A stretch of DNA of 64,000 bases from Oceanobacillus luteolus (GCF_023715655.1 NZ_JAMBON010000010.1:1-64000); one strand, 5' to 3'. Shown: positions 18,280-26,713, counted from the stretch's first letter. Notes: generated from the sequence alone by a model not told the origin. A program made the numbers and translations.

Positions 18280-19185
18280 ATGCATATTAATGAATACATA
18301 GCTAAACATTCATCGATTTTAAGTAAAACAATCAAAACCGGCATTATCAAATCAAATCTGATTCCCATGCTTGCCGGATTAACATTATCACTCTATACCT
18401 ATGAGATAAATCCACTTGATAGATTAGATAATATTGTTTTAGCATTGATAGGTACCTTTTTAGTAATTGGTGCTGCTGGAGCATTTAACAACTTATACGA
18501 TCGTGATATTGATTCATTAATGGAAAGAACAAAAAATAGACCCACAGTTACAGGAGAAATAAAAACAGGTAAGGTTCTAGTAATTGCTGTATCCATGGCG
18601 GTTCTTGGCGTTTTAGCTCTTTCACTAACCACTCTATTAGCTGGTTTATTAGGATTTCTTGGATTGTTCTTCTATATCGTTCCATATACCATGTGGAGTA
18701 AAAGAAGAACAATCTATAATACAGAGATTGGTAGCGTATCGGGGGCAATGCCGCCCTTGATCGGTTGGTCATCTATTTATCCAGACATCACACATCCTGC
18801 TATTTTGGGGTTGTTTGTCATCACAGTTATTTGGCAAATGCCACATTTCTATTCCATAGCTATCAGAAAACACAAGGAATATAGGGCTGCGAAGGTGCCT
18901 ATGTTGCCAGTTGTAAAAGGAATTAGGAGAACCTACTTACAAACTAACTTTTATTTAATTTTATTAATTGCAACAAGTTTTCTTTTTAGTTCCTTAAGCA
19001 TTGGGCTTATGTTAGTATCACTTCTTTTAAGCGTTATATGGCTAGGTTTAAGTATTTTCGGTTACAGGAGGATGGATTCGGAGAGGTGGGCAAAATCAAT
19101 GTTTATTTATTCCTTGATCCATATGACAACTCTTTTCTCAACTGTAATTATATATTCTCTTATGGGTATTATTTTTGATCTATAA
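18280..19185 (+). CDS. ctaB: Heme O synthase-like protoheme IX farnesyltransferase
   Basis: 301 residues, UbiA prenyltransferase superfamily with about eight TM helices. The Asp-rich site NNLYDRDIDSLMERT and the second motif YNTEIGSVSGAMPPLIGW are those of CtaB/CyoE, which transfers farnesyl to heme B for aa3/bo3 oxidases. AAGGTG precedes the ATG. It is not next to ctaA or cytochrome oxidase genes but beside a divergent TetR regulator, so it may be a second, conditionally expressed copy. Confidence 0.88.
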   Translation: MHINEYIAKHSSILSKTIKTGIIKSNLIPMLAGLTLSLYTYEINPLDRLDNIVLALIGTFLVIGAAGAFNNLYDRDIDSLMERTKNRPTVTGEIKTGKVLVIAVSMAVLGVLALSLTTLLAGLLGFLGLFFYIVPYTMWSKRRTIYNTEIGSVSGAMPPLIGWSSIYPDITHPAILGLFVITVIWQMPHFYSIAIRKHKEYRAAKVPMLPVVKGIRRTYLQTNFYLILLIATSFLFSSLSIGLMLVSLLLSVIWLGLSIFGYRRMDSERWAKSMFIYSLIHMTTLFSTVIIYSLMGIIFDL

Positions 19186-19239
19186 AATTGTGATAGAAAA
19201 ATAATAGGAATAACCAAAGAGAGAGTGATATATTAACCT

Positions 19240-19279
19240 AAAAAAGTCGAATTCCTTATGTTTTGGATTCGACTTTTTT
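19240..19279. terminator. Intrinsic terminator after ctaB
   Basis: AAAAAAGTCGAAT (19240-) and ATTCGACTTTTTT (19267-19279), a strong bidirectional stem with T-run. Confidence 0.85.
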
Positions 19280-19328
19280 ACTCTGTAATAAACCATCCGC
19301 TTATAATAGTAATTTCTTTCTCAGACTT

Positions 19329-19520
19329 CTATCTTTGTTTTTCTTTCTTAATAGGAGCAGTTACCCATCCCAAAAAGATTTTAGATAAAGGGAAAACAAT
19401 AGGTATAATGATAATAAGCAGCCAGTTCATTTCTTCATGAAATATCCAGTAAAATATCATTAAAAAAACAAAGAGAATGATAAACTCGATTACAAAATAC
19501 TTTATTTTATTCTTCGTCAT
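19329..19520 (-). CDS. Small two-TM membrane protein
   Basis: 63 residues. Hydrophobic segments at about 9-27 and 33-51, basic C-terminus KKEKQR. ATG preceded by GGGGGAGA. No family recognised. Confidence 0.6.
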   Translation of the reverse strand: MTKNKIKYFVIEFIILFVFLMIFYWIFHEEMNWLLIIIIPIVFPLSKIFLGWVTAPIKKEKQR

Positions 19521-19573
19521 TTGATGTATCTCCCCCTAACATAGCGATTCCTTAATTAATTCTCAATCCAAGA

Positions 19574-20140
19574 TTAGTTTTGATAACATGTCTCATATTC
19601 ATCTTTCATTAACAGACTTTTACAAGCTAAACCATTTTCATGATAAATTTCTTTCCCGATTTCCAATTGGATGCTTCTATTTGAATTAGGATATTGCGGA
19701 CTCTTATTTTGAATGAAAAGTTTATCCTCGCTCAGCCAATGCAAAGAAGTATTATTCATTGCACTACTATAATAAACCGTTTGCGTTTTATCCTTCTCTT
19801 TGTTGTTTGTAATTTCAACCCACATATTAACACCGCCTGCCGCTCCTCCATACAGTTCATAATAAGCATGAGCTGTATATGTTCCATTAGGTGATGTTAT
19901 AGGTCCAGGTCCCATTTGAATAGAATCTCGATCAATATCATTGAATGTAAAAAAGTAAGTTTCATATATGTAAAGAGATGAAATCAGAACCATCCCAAAC
20001 AACGTTACAATCAGTAGCCTCTTGGGAAAAGGTTTCTTTTTAATAAAAGAAACGATGATTCTTGCACATAAAACCAAAAATAATATCACGGTGATAATAG
20101 ATAGTAAAAACCCCAATATTATAATCACGAAATCCCCCAT
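19574..20140 (-). CDS. DUF5412-like membrane protein
   Basis: About 188 residues from the ATG at 20140; an in-frame TTG at 20191 overlaps the gene before it, and neither start has a strong ribosome binding site. Two TM segments (about 5-28 and 42-60), then an extracytoplasmic domain with the motif SPNGTYTAHAYYELYGGAAG that I associate with DUF5412, a Bacillaceae family of unknown function. Lies directly downstream of a gene whose product also starts its outer domains with an SPN motif. Confidence 0.7.
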   Translation of the reverse strand: MGDFVIIILGFLLSIITVILFLVLCARIIVSFIKKKPFPKRLLIVTLFGMVLISSLYIYETYFFTFNDIDRDSIQMGPGPITSPNGTYTAHAYYELYGGAAGGVNMWVEITNNKEKDKTQTVYYSSAMNNTSLHWLSEDKLFIQNKSPQYPNSNRSIQLEIGKEIYHENGLACKSLLMKDEYETCYQN

Positions 20141-20174
20141 TTTAACGTCAATATTTCTCTGCTGCCCTATTGTT

Positions 20175-20909
20175 TCACCTTGATAAATCAATATCTATGA
20201 CATCTTCTATATAGGTTTCTCCCTCATCATTTTCTCGGACTACCTCTATTTTTACTTGTTCGTCGTTTTGCCAATGAATTTTAAAATTGTCTGGCGTATA
20301 CATATCGCTTGGTACATATTCTTTATATCTTTCTAAAACACTCCCCTGTTCTCCATAAAATATTTGAACTGTGGAGTATTGAGATTTGCCTTTAGTTTTA
20401 CTTACCTCTCTGAGTTCAATGATATTTTTAAGATTTGGTGATTCACTTGTCTTGAACGTAAAAGAGCCTAAATTAATTTCTACATTTTCTTTAAAGGGTT
20501 TAGGATCTTCAGCATGGAATTGAATCATTTCTGTTGGTTGTTCTTCCCCATCTATGGTGATTGTTGCTTCATTTTCATTCTCCCAGTGAATTACAAAATT
20601 GGTATCTTGAAGCATTTTCCCATCATTAGCCACGCTTCGTTCCATATATTGTCTACCGTATTTAATTCTCACGGTGGAAGGACCGAAAAAAGCGGGTTCT
20701 CCTTTCTCAACAATCTTAATCGTATGGATTTCGTTTGGAGAATGACTGACAAGAAGTGTTTTTTCTTTGAAATACATCTCGTAGGAAAACACACCAATGA
20801 AAAGTATAATTGGTAAGATCACTAAAATTATGGACCAAATTAGGCAACCAAATTTTGTTCGTGCTTTAACCAGTTCTATTTCTCGCTTGGAATCTCTTCC
20901 CCTATTCAT
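20175..20909 (-). CDS. Membrane-anchored protein with a duplicated outer domain
   Basis: 244 residues. One TM at about 23-43, then two tandem copies of a domain of about 80 residues. Copy 1 runs from HSPNEIHTIKIVEKG to FVIHWENENEATITI. Copy 2 runs from ESPNLKNIIELREVS to FKIHWQNDEQVKIEV. Each copy has SPN at the front and [FK]-x-IHW in the middle. ATG after AAGGAAG. No family name known. It overlaps or abuts the DUF5412-like gene, suggesting an envelope-located pair. Confidence 0.75.
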   Translation of the reverse strand: MNRGRDSKREIELVKARTKFGCLIWSIILVILPIILFIGVFSYEMYFKEKTLLVSHSPNEIHTIKIVEKGEPAFFGPSTVRIKYGRQYMERSVANDGKMLQDTNFVIHWENENEATITIDGEEQPTEMIQFHAEDPKPFKENVEINLGSFTFKTSESPNLKNIIELREVSKTKGKSQYSTVQIFYGEQGSVLERYKEYVPSDMYTPDNFKIHWQNDEQVKIEVVRENDEGETYIEDVIDIDLSR

Positions 20910-20978
20910 TTATGTACTTCCTTGATCATCTGAAACACACCTTTTTTTACAAATAATACCATAAGTTCATCAAATAAG

Positions 20979-21017
20979 AACCCCCAATCATATTTCTATA
21001 TATGATTGGGGGTTTTT
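20979..21017. terminator. Strong intrinsic terminator
   Basis: AACCCCCAATCATAT (20979-20993) and its complement to 21013, with a T-run on the plus strand and A on the other side; it ends the yidC2 transcript on the minus strand. Confidence 0.85.
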
Positions 21018-21033
21018 CCACGTCTTCTTGGAT

Positions 21034-21828
21034 TTAGTAACTTTCTTTCAACACGTAATTTTTTATAATTAGTGTCTGTGCAATCATAAAGATTCCACCG
21101 ATAACCCAATACAAAGGCAATACTGCTGGTACGTTCAGAGAGATGATTCCGATCATTATCGGAGAAATCCAGCTCATGATAGCCATTTGTTTACGTTGTG
21201 TCTCTTCCAATCCCATAAGAGTTACTCTTGATTGGATGTAGTAAACCATGACAGCCAGGATAACAAATAAGATATCTGTTTCCCCTAAGTTAAACCATAG
21301 GAATGAATGTTGGGCTATTTCCGGCGTTCGCATAATCGCGTAATAAAACCCTATGAGAATCGGCATTTGGATAATCATTGGCAAGCATCCTGTGGCCATT
21401 GCAACAGGATTGAAATCGTGTTTTCTATAAAGCTCACCCAATTCCCTTTGCATACTCAACTGATCTTCTGTACTTTTCTTCGCTTTATATTTCTTTTGGA
21501 TTCTTTCCATCTCCGGCTTTATCATTGCCATTTTTTCTTGTGAAACCTTACTATTCTTTGACTGACGAATAAAAAAAGGCATGAGCAGAAAACGAATACC
21601 TATCGTAATAAGAATGATCGCTACCCCGTAGTTACCCTCAAGCCAAAAAGCGACTTTTTTAATCAAAAGAGAGAAAGGATAAACGAAGTAATGATCAAAG
21701 AAGCCTACCGTTGAGCTATCAATAGGCGTGAAATTATTTCCACACCCACCAAGTACGAGCAAAGATAATAAGACTAAAATTACTAGACGATATTTATGAA
21801 TGGACGTGAGCAAGATGTTTCTTTCCAT
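21034..21828 (-). CDS. yidC2: Membrane protein insertase YidC/Oxa1, lipoprotein type (YidC2/YqjG)
   Basis: 264 residues. Lipobox LGGC near residue 29, five TM segments, and a cytoplasmic coiled region (EMERIQKKYKAKKSTEDQ) as in Gram-positive YidC. The conserved groove Arg is in GIRFLLMPFFIRQSK. It inserts membrane proteins alone or with Sec. ATG at 21828 with AGGAGG six bases upstream, half of it buried in a 13-bp stem. It is preceded by an overlapping leader gene of the MifM type, which marks it as the inducible second YidC rather than SpoIIIJ. Confidence 0.93.
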   Translation of the reverse strand: MERNILLTSIHKYRLVILVLLSLLVLGGCGNNFTPIDSSTVGFFDHYFVYPFSLLIKKVAFWLEGNYGVAIILITIGIRFLLMPFFIRQSKNSKVSQEKMAMIKPEMERIQKKYKAKKSTEDQLSMQRELGELYRKHDFNPVAMATGCLPMIIQMPILIGFYYAIMRTPEIAQHSFLWFNLGETDILFVILAVMVYYIQSRVTLMGLEETQRKQMAIMSWISPIMIGIISLNVPAVLPLYWVIGGIFMIAQTLIIKNYVLKESY

Positions 21829-22148
21829 ATTTGTCCTCCTCTTATTTTAAACTCATTGTTAAAATAAGAGGCAATATTTTCTTCTTTATCATCTTTTTCA
21901 TCGATTCTTTTAAATGTGATGATAAGCCAAACTATAAAAGGTTCATTAATGATGAATGGCTTTTTCAGCTGGCTAAGATTGACCTTGATATTTTGGTGTT
22001 TATTTTCCCAAAAGTAACCACTCACGAAAGAATCAACATTATGATGGTTAATGAGATACATAAACCCAAAGGAGACCAAAAGGATACCGAAATAGAAATA
22101 AAATAAAGAAGAATCGATCACGGCATTATTCAGCAGTTCTAGAAACAA
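21783..22148 (-). CDS. mifM: MifM-like nascent-chain sensor controlling yidC2
   Basis: 121 residues from the TTG at 22148, eight bases after AAGGAGG. One N-terminal TM (about residues 14-33), a linker, then the segment INEPFIVWLIITFKRI followed by the acidic cluster DEKDDKEE. In B. subtilis, MifM ends with an arrest segment (Arg/Ile/Trp residues, then DEED). Stalling there when YidC activity is low opens a stem and exposes the yidC2 ribosome binding site. Here codons just after the cluster form the 5' arm of such a stem, and the gene continues 43 nt into yidC2. Sequence identity with known MifM is weak; architecture and place decide the call. Confidence 0.82.
   Translation of the reverse strand: MFLELLNNAVIDSSLFYFYFGILLVSFGFMYLINHHNVDSFVSGYFWENKHQNIKVNLSQLKKPFIINEPFIVWLIITFKRIDEKDDKEENIASYFNNEFKIRGGQIWKETSCSRPFINIV
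21835..21871 (-). promoter_or_regulatory. Stem covering the yidC2 ribosome binding site
   Basis: CCTCTTATTTTAA (21838-21850 on the plus strand) and TTAAAATAAGAGG (21859-21871) pair perfectly over 13 bp with an 8-nt loop. On the mRNA the 3' arm runs into AGGAGG (plus-strand 21835-21840), hiding half of it. The 5' arm lies inside mifM, just downstream of the acidic cluster codons. Confidence 0.85.
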
Positions 22149-22255
22149 GTTGCTCACCTCCTTATAATTTAGATATGTTAATGCTTATCTATAATTATAT
22201 CAAAAGAGTAGGATAATTCATATTACATTTTCTGTAATTAAAAAGAGTATACAAA

Positions 22256-22810
22256 TTAGATTTCTATAGATAACTTTTCCCATATTAGGTCCCATTTTTT
22301 CTTCATCATTCGCTCAATGTATATAGGATAATATCTACTATTCATTTGATAAAATGGTGTGGGTTTCACCTTCATTTCAAACAAGTCCTGTAATCCATAG
22401 GGGGCCATAACTTCAAGTTCTTTATTATAGAGTCTTACTGCGATTGCGGTTGGGGTTTCAGGAAAATGTGCAACGCCATCAAGTGATGAAGAAAAAGGAT
22501 TAAAATCACTTTTCATATGCATGCGAGCTTGGTTTTTTACCGACCAAGGTTGGTTAGGTAACAAAAATCTTAGTTCGTTTTCTAATTGTTTCTCCAATTC
22601 CAATGTAGTATCTGAAGTATCAAAATAGATAACATCAATATCGTTAATAGGTGTTGTGATGTTATGTAAGTGGTCCCAAATTTTGTTTCGAATGAGTCCC
22701 GCACATACCCAAGCATCATTTAAGGATAGTTTTTCAACCGCATTTAGAATAGACATGATGTAAGTATCCTGACTAACTATATCCACTAATCTTTTTTCAT
22801 AATTCTTCAC
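22256..22810 (-). CDS. Nucleotidyltransferase family protein (NTP_transf_6-like)
   Basis: 184 residues from the GTG at 22810, six bases after AAGGAG (the open frame begins at 22843). The segment AWVCAGLIRNKIWDHLHN, followed by PINDIDVIYFD with the D-x-D pair, is the active site of the minimal nucleotidyltransferase fold, and the C-terminal part fits the bacterial DUF925 group. Substrate unknown. The start overlaps the stop of the DUF2332 gene, so they are likely coupled. Confidence 0.78.
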   Translation of the reverse strand: MKNYEKRLVDIVSQDTYIMSILNAVEKLSLNDAWVCAGLIRNKIWDHLHNITTPINDIDVIYFDTSDTTLELEKQLENELRFLLPNQPWSVKNQARMHMKSDFNPFSSSLDGVAHFPETPTAIAVRLYNKELEVMAPYGLQDLFEMKVKPTPFYQMNSRYYPIYIERMMKKKWDLIWEKLSIEI

Positions 22811-22821
22811 GTCAATCTCCT

Positions 22822-23847
22822 TCATAAATTCCAAGTAAACCATCTTCCATGTCCATCCGTCTCTCCAACTGTATTGACGAATTCTTTTCCGTCAATGTAG
22901 TAATCTAGATGTAAGTATCTATCTTGAATGTTATTGTAAACATGGAAGATTTCTCGATCTCTGCCTATCCATTTTACTTGCTCAAGTAAGCTGTTTCTCA
23001 CTTCCTTAGACATCTGATTAGCTACGTGTGTGTGGAAGACGCATACACAGTATTCTTTTGGGATCCCCTTCGATAATCCTGGAAGTAACTCAATCCCATC
23101 TCCTTCAATAAGAATTAAAGGATTTACCTTTACGTATTCTGCTGCCTTTTCAAATAGCTCTCTTCTTTCGTTATGTTCAGGCCAGATCAATGCATTCAAC
23201 CAAAGATATTCTTCATCGTTGGATAAATCAATCGTATTTAGATCTATTCCAATTCTTGAAGCTACTGGTGGATTGCTTCCTTGTAAAGAAGGAGATTTAT
23301 CACTTTTAATCTTGGAGGATATATGGACCTTTGAATCCTTGTCTCCATATATTTCATTTTTACCATATGAATAACTATATTTATCCCATAGAAGTTGCAT
23401 TCCAGCACTTGTTCCTATTTCTATCAGGGCCAATGGCTTTTTTACGATATCGAATATATATTGAAAGATCGGAAAAAGATAAGCACAGCGTCTTACCTCA
23501 TTTGTCTGTACTAACTTACTTTTTAAAATAGGAATTATTTCATCCTTGTTCCGTTCACAAAAATCTTTGAAGTAAGTAAATGACTCCTCTTTATCCTCTC
23601 TGGGCATATCCACGATACTCGGAAAAAAATCTTTAAGGTTATGATTCTTTCCTTTCAATAATAAGTAATGCACTGCACCAAATAATAAATTCGGTACGGG
23701 CTGCCCTTTCCTAGCGTGTGATGCTAATTCGAGGATCTCTTCATCTTGAGCAATTTTCAATGAAAGATATTCATATAAATGACTGGATCCTTTGCATTCC
23801 GTAATTGCAAAGTTAATGAACTTCTCAGATATGGGATTGCTTTTCAT
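22822..23847 (-). CDS. DUF2332 family protein
   Basis: 341 residues. The order VPNLLFGAVHYLLLKG near residue 50, LALIEIGTSAGMQLLWDKY near 140 and VVFHTH-like VCVFHTHVANQMS near 265 is the DUF2332 pattern; the middle GTSAG motif looks like a SAM-type Rossmann loop. Function unknown. AGGAGG before the ATG. First gene of a pair with the nucleotidyltransferase. Confidence 0.82.
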   Translation of the reverse strand: MKSNPISEKFINFAITECKGSSHLYEYLSLKIAQDEEILELASHARKGQPVPNLLFGAVHYLLLKGKNHNLKDFFPSIVDMPREDKEESFTYFKDFCERNKDEIIPILKSKLVQTNEVRRCAYLFPIFQYIFDIVKKPLALIEIGTSAGMQLLWDKYSYSYGKNEIYGDKDSKVHISSKIKSDKSPSLQGSNPPVASRIGIDLNTIDLSNDEEYLWLNALIWPEHNERRELFEKAAEYVKVNPLILIEGDGIELLPGLSKGIPKEYCVCVFHTHVANQMSKEVRNSLLEQVKWIGRDREIFHVYNNIQDRYLHLDYYIDGKEFVNTVGETDGHGRWFTWNL

Positions 23848-24171
23848 AGTAGCCTCCTATGGTAGATTTTTTTATGGAAGATTTTTTTTAATTACTTTTA
23901 ATAATTTATTGAATGCTGCACGACCATTTTAAGGCCTTAACGATAATTCCAAATTCTACCTCACACCTAAATATATTCGTCAAAAATTTTGAAAAACCTT
24001 CTTGAGCTAATGCCTCGTTAGAGTAGTGAATGTTTTGTGGAACTCGGATAATGGTGTGGAACTTTACCTGACAGCAATCTGTAAAACATATTTGACAACC
24101 CAATCCAATTATATTGCAATCTAGGTGTAAAATAAGTTTTACACTAATTTGAATTTGAAGGTGCTGTTTTT
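23848..24171. other. Intergenic region, no supported gene
   Basis: About 320 bp between divergent units. A 65-codon minus-strand frame (23906-24103, ending ALKWSCSIQ) lacks a good start and is not accepted as a gene, though its composition is protein-like and it could be a remnant. The right end carries the promoter and AAGGTG site of the XRE regulator gene. Confidence 0.35.
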
Positions 24172-24378
24172 ATGCGAAATAAAATAAAAGAATACCGAGA
24201 AAACAAAGGTATTTCCCAAGGAGAGTTAGCTAAGTTATGTAATGTTAGTAGGCAAACAATAAATGCGATTGAGAATAACAAATATGATCCAAGTTTACAA
24301 TTAGCCTTTGACCTTGCTATGACTTTGGGTACTAAAGTTGATAATTTATTTTTGGATGAGGAGGAGGAAAACTCATGA
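24172..24378 (+). CDS. XRE-family small HTH regulator
   Basis: 68 residues, almost entirely one Cro/CI-type HTH (ISQGELAKLCNVSRQTINAI). This is the YozG-like compact type often paired with a membrane protein gene in bacilli. AAGGTG before the ATG. Its stop overlaps the start of the following membrane protein gene (ATGA), so they are translationally coupled. Confidence 0.88.
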   Translation: MRNKIKEYRENKGISQGELAKLCNVSRQTINAIENNKYDPSLQLAFDLAMTLGTKVDNLFLDEEEENS

Positions 24379-24764
24379 GTTCCCGGAAAATAGGTGGAAT
24401 TATAATCGCCACTGCAGCTCTAATTGTTATAGGTTATTCTATTGTAAAGATTATTAATGGCGGAGATTTCGGTTTTAATGAAATTACAACAATCTCAATC
24501 TTATTAGCAATGTTTTTTTCTGCAATTACCTGGGGAGATAAAGAAGAGAACGACGGAGTATTTGTCGGAGATGAACTTGGGCAAAAAATTACGGAGAAAA
24601 GCTCAAAGATTAGTTACTATATTTTATTAGTTGTTTTATTGATTGCAGTAGATGCTGATCAAATAGTAAACGAAACGAACAACATATTTTTGTTAGCTGC
24701 GTTAGGTTTGGGCATGATTATATTACCGCTGGTTGAATTTTTAGTTGCTAAAAAATATCAGTAA
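24375..24764 (+). CDS. Four-TM membrane protein coupled to an XRE regulator
   Basis: 129 residues with four TM segments (about 5-25, 38-53, 80-95, 103-122) and a charged loop after the second. Resembles DUF2178-type partners of YozG-like regulators; the exact family is not certain. AGGAGG precedes the ATG inside the regulator gene. A small GAGCTGCC/GGCAGCTC hairpin at 24783-24800 may end the transcript. Confidence 0.75.
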   Translation: MSSRKIGGIIIATAALIVIGYSIVKIINGGDFGFNEITTISILLAMFFSAITWGDKEENDGVFVGDELGQKITEKSSKISYYILLVVLLIAVDADQIVNETNNIFLLAALGLGMIILPLVEFLVAKKYQ

Positions 24765-24910
24765 ATATATGCACTACATTATGAGCTGCCTTGGCAGCTC
24801 TTCAACTTATGCAACTCAGAGATTCTCTTATTTATAATCAACAGGTTATTAGGGGAGATATGTTACAGCTCAACTCAAAGAACTGTATTTTTATTCCCTT
24901 CTTCTTTCAC

Positions 24911-25393
24911 TTAGTTTAGCAGTTCTTTAAATTTATAGTTAGTTAATTTCGCATCCTTAATTACACAAATGTGATTATATCTACCTTCACCGTTTAAAAT
25001 GTTTGGCAAGTAATGGGGTATCATTTCTCCGACACCAAAGTTATTATCTTCAAGCAACCAAGAAATCTTCTTCCAATCAAGGATTCCTTCATCAACTTTT
25101 CTTGGAGTTTTATAGTCAAAATCTTCATCAACGTTCACTAAATAAACGTACATCCCACCAGTAGTGGAGTCATCCACTTTCCACGTAACAACTCCTTTAT
25201 CTGTGATTGGATACCTAGTAATGTCAATATCAGTCTCTTCTTTTACTTCTCGAATGACACACTCTAATGGTGATTCATTACCTTCAATCTTACCGCCGAC
25301 ACCATTCCACAATCCTAATGTAGGCTTATATTCTCTATTTAACATAAGAAGTTCATCGATTCTGCGAATAAAGCACAAGGTCTGTTGGTACAC
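24911..25393 (-). CDS. Nudix hydrolase, MutT/8-oxo-dGTPase-like
   Basis: 160 residues from the GTG at 25393 after GGAGG; the longer frame upstream has no site. The Nudix box GKIEGNESPLECVIREVKEE, then TDIDI, is complete. The N-terminus TLCFIRRIDELLMLNRE and WNGVGGK resemble the MTH1-like nucleotide-pool sanitizers. Predicted to hydrolyse a nucleoside triphosphate to the monophosphate. Monocistronic. Confidence 0.85.
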   Translation of the reverse strand: MYQQTLCFIRRIDELLMLNREYKPTLGLWNGVGGKIEGNESPLECVIREVKEETDIDITRYPITDKGVVTWKVDDSTTGGMYVYLVNVDEDFDYKTPRKVDEGILDWKKISWLLEDNNFGVGEMIPHYLPNILNGEGRYNHICVIKDAKLTNYKFKELLN

Positions 25394-25709
25394 TTTTATC
25401 CTCCATTTCTCTATGATAATAAAAACTATTATACTTAACTGCATCTCACTCATAGCCTACGTTATAATACTCGCTTGCGATTGATCAGTACATATAAGAG
25501 TAGCAGCATCGCCTTCCAAGTTCTGTTTCCTCATATCACTACATTTTACCAATGGTTCAATTTGGTGAAATTATTTCCAAGGCAATAAATTGATAGGAAA
25601 CTTTTATTGTAGAGATTATTTATTTAACTACATCCAGATTAAACTTCCAAGGGTGGATTAGATCTATTCCATTCCTATAAGAAATTTTTCCATATATCTG
25701 TACACAATG

Positions 25710-26273
25710 TCAACTTACTATAGAATAAATACAAGTATCCGTCAGCTCTCTGCGATCTACGGATAAATCCTCATTTCTTAATGTACCTTCTAATACAAAC
25801 CCTAGCCTTTCTGGGATGGCACGACTTTTATAGTTTGTCGATTCGCATCGTATTTCAATTCTTCTAAAGTTTAGGCTATCTAATCCAAAATCAACCAACT
25901 CTTTTACTGCTTCTGTCATATAACCTTTTCCGCTATAACTTGTATTAATCCAGTATCCAATTTCAGATTTTGGAATGTCCCAGTCAATATTGTCAAAGCT
26001 CGTTACCCCAATAAAATCACTGCTATCTTTATGGAAAATAAGGAAACGGAAACTTTCTCTTTTTAAGAAGTTAATATATGCTTCTCTTAAATTGATTTCT
26101 GTTTCTTCAACAGCAGGAAGCTCTTGAGCAAATAGCAACCATGGCTTTAACTCATAAAGAGAATCCTTAATAGCTTTATTAACAATTTCTCCATCTCCGA
26201 TTTTATACGGTGCTCGGAGGATGAGTCTTTCTGTTTCGAATTGCATAGGAACTTCTAACAATAAAGGATTCAT
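25710..26273 (-). CDS. RimJ/RimL-type GNAT acetyltransferase under T-box control
   Basis: 187 residues from the ATG at 26273 (AAAGGAG about 11 bases upstream). GNAT signature: IGYWINTSYSGKGYMTEAV for acetyl-CoA, then RRIEIRCESTNYKSRAIPER and LGFVLEGTLRNE, the pattern of ribosomal-protein N-acetyltransferases of the RimL group. Its transcript starts with a complete T-box leader, so expression should rise when one tRNA is uncharged. E. coli RimL can acetylate toxic aminoacyl-nucleotides such as processed microcin C, so a detoxifying role against a tRNA-synthetase inhibitor is a reasonable but unproved reading. Confidence 0.88.
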   Translation of the reverse strand: MNPLLLEVPMQFETERLILRAPYKIGDGEIVNKAIKDSLYELKPWLLFAQELPAVEETEINLREAYINFLKRESFRFLIFHKDSSDFIGVTSFDNIDWDIPKSEIGYWINTSYSGKGYMTEAVKELVDFGLDSLNFRRIEIRCESTNYKSRAIPERLGFVLEGTLRNEDLSVDRRELTDTCIYSIVS

Positions 26274-26332
26274 GGTTAAATAATACTCCTTTCTTTGAAA
26301 TTGATATGAATAATATAAATTAGTGCAATAAA

Positions 26333-26619
26333 TAACTCTCACCCCCCAAGAACTAATTCTTAAGGACGAGAGTTGTAACTCCGTGGTACCACCTCAGTTT
26401 GTTGATACGTCACCATATCAACCTCTTCAGGTACATTCATACCCTATCTCTATAACGAGATATCCCGTCGCAGTATCACTAAGAGATTCTTAGATCCGTG
26501 CGCAGCTCCGAGACTTTATTCATTAAGATAAGTATTACTCCCTTCCACCAAGTAGGAGCTCTCTGTAAATACACACTTCTTAATTACTCTTCTCATCATT
26601 GCTTTTAATATAGAATTTT
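26333..26619 (-). promoter_or_regulatory. T-box riboswitch upstream of the acetyltransferase
   Basis: Read on the minus strand: an AGTA box (GAAGAGTAATTAAG, near 26585), the GA motif and stem I (AGAGAGCTCC pairing with GGAGCT), GGTGG at the apex, the specifier region AAGAATCTCTTAGTGA, the T-box core GAGGTGGTACCACGG at about 26382-26396, and a terminator stem 26333-26375 (AACTCTC with GAGAGTT). The specifier is uncertain: UCU (Ser) fits best, CUC (Leu) is possible. Confidence 0.9.
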
Positions 26620-26625
26620 CTAAAT

Positions 26626-26654
26626 ATTATATTACCGATTGACTCTCCTGTCAA
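26626..26654 (-). promoter_or_regulatory. Sigma-A promoter of the T-box/acetyltransferase unit
   Basis: Consensus -35 TTGACA (26649-26654) and -10 TATAAT (26626-26631) separated by exactly 17 bp; transcription should begin near 26619. Confidence 0.85.
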
Positions 26655-26713
26655 ATATTCCTTGTTCAGATCTCTCGTTAGAGAAAACAGACCATATTTG
26701 CGTTAAAGCATCT

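Noticed and set aside
23906-24103. 65-codon minus-strand frame ending ALKWSCSIQ
   Set aside because: Only a TTG start with a poor site and no recognised family; kept as a possible remnant in the intergenic note.
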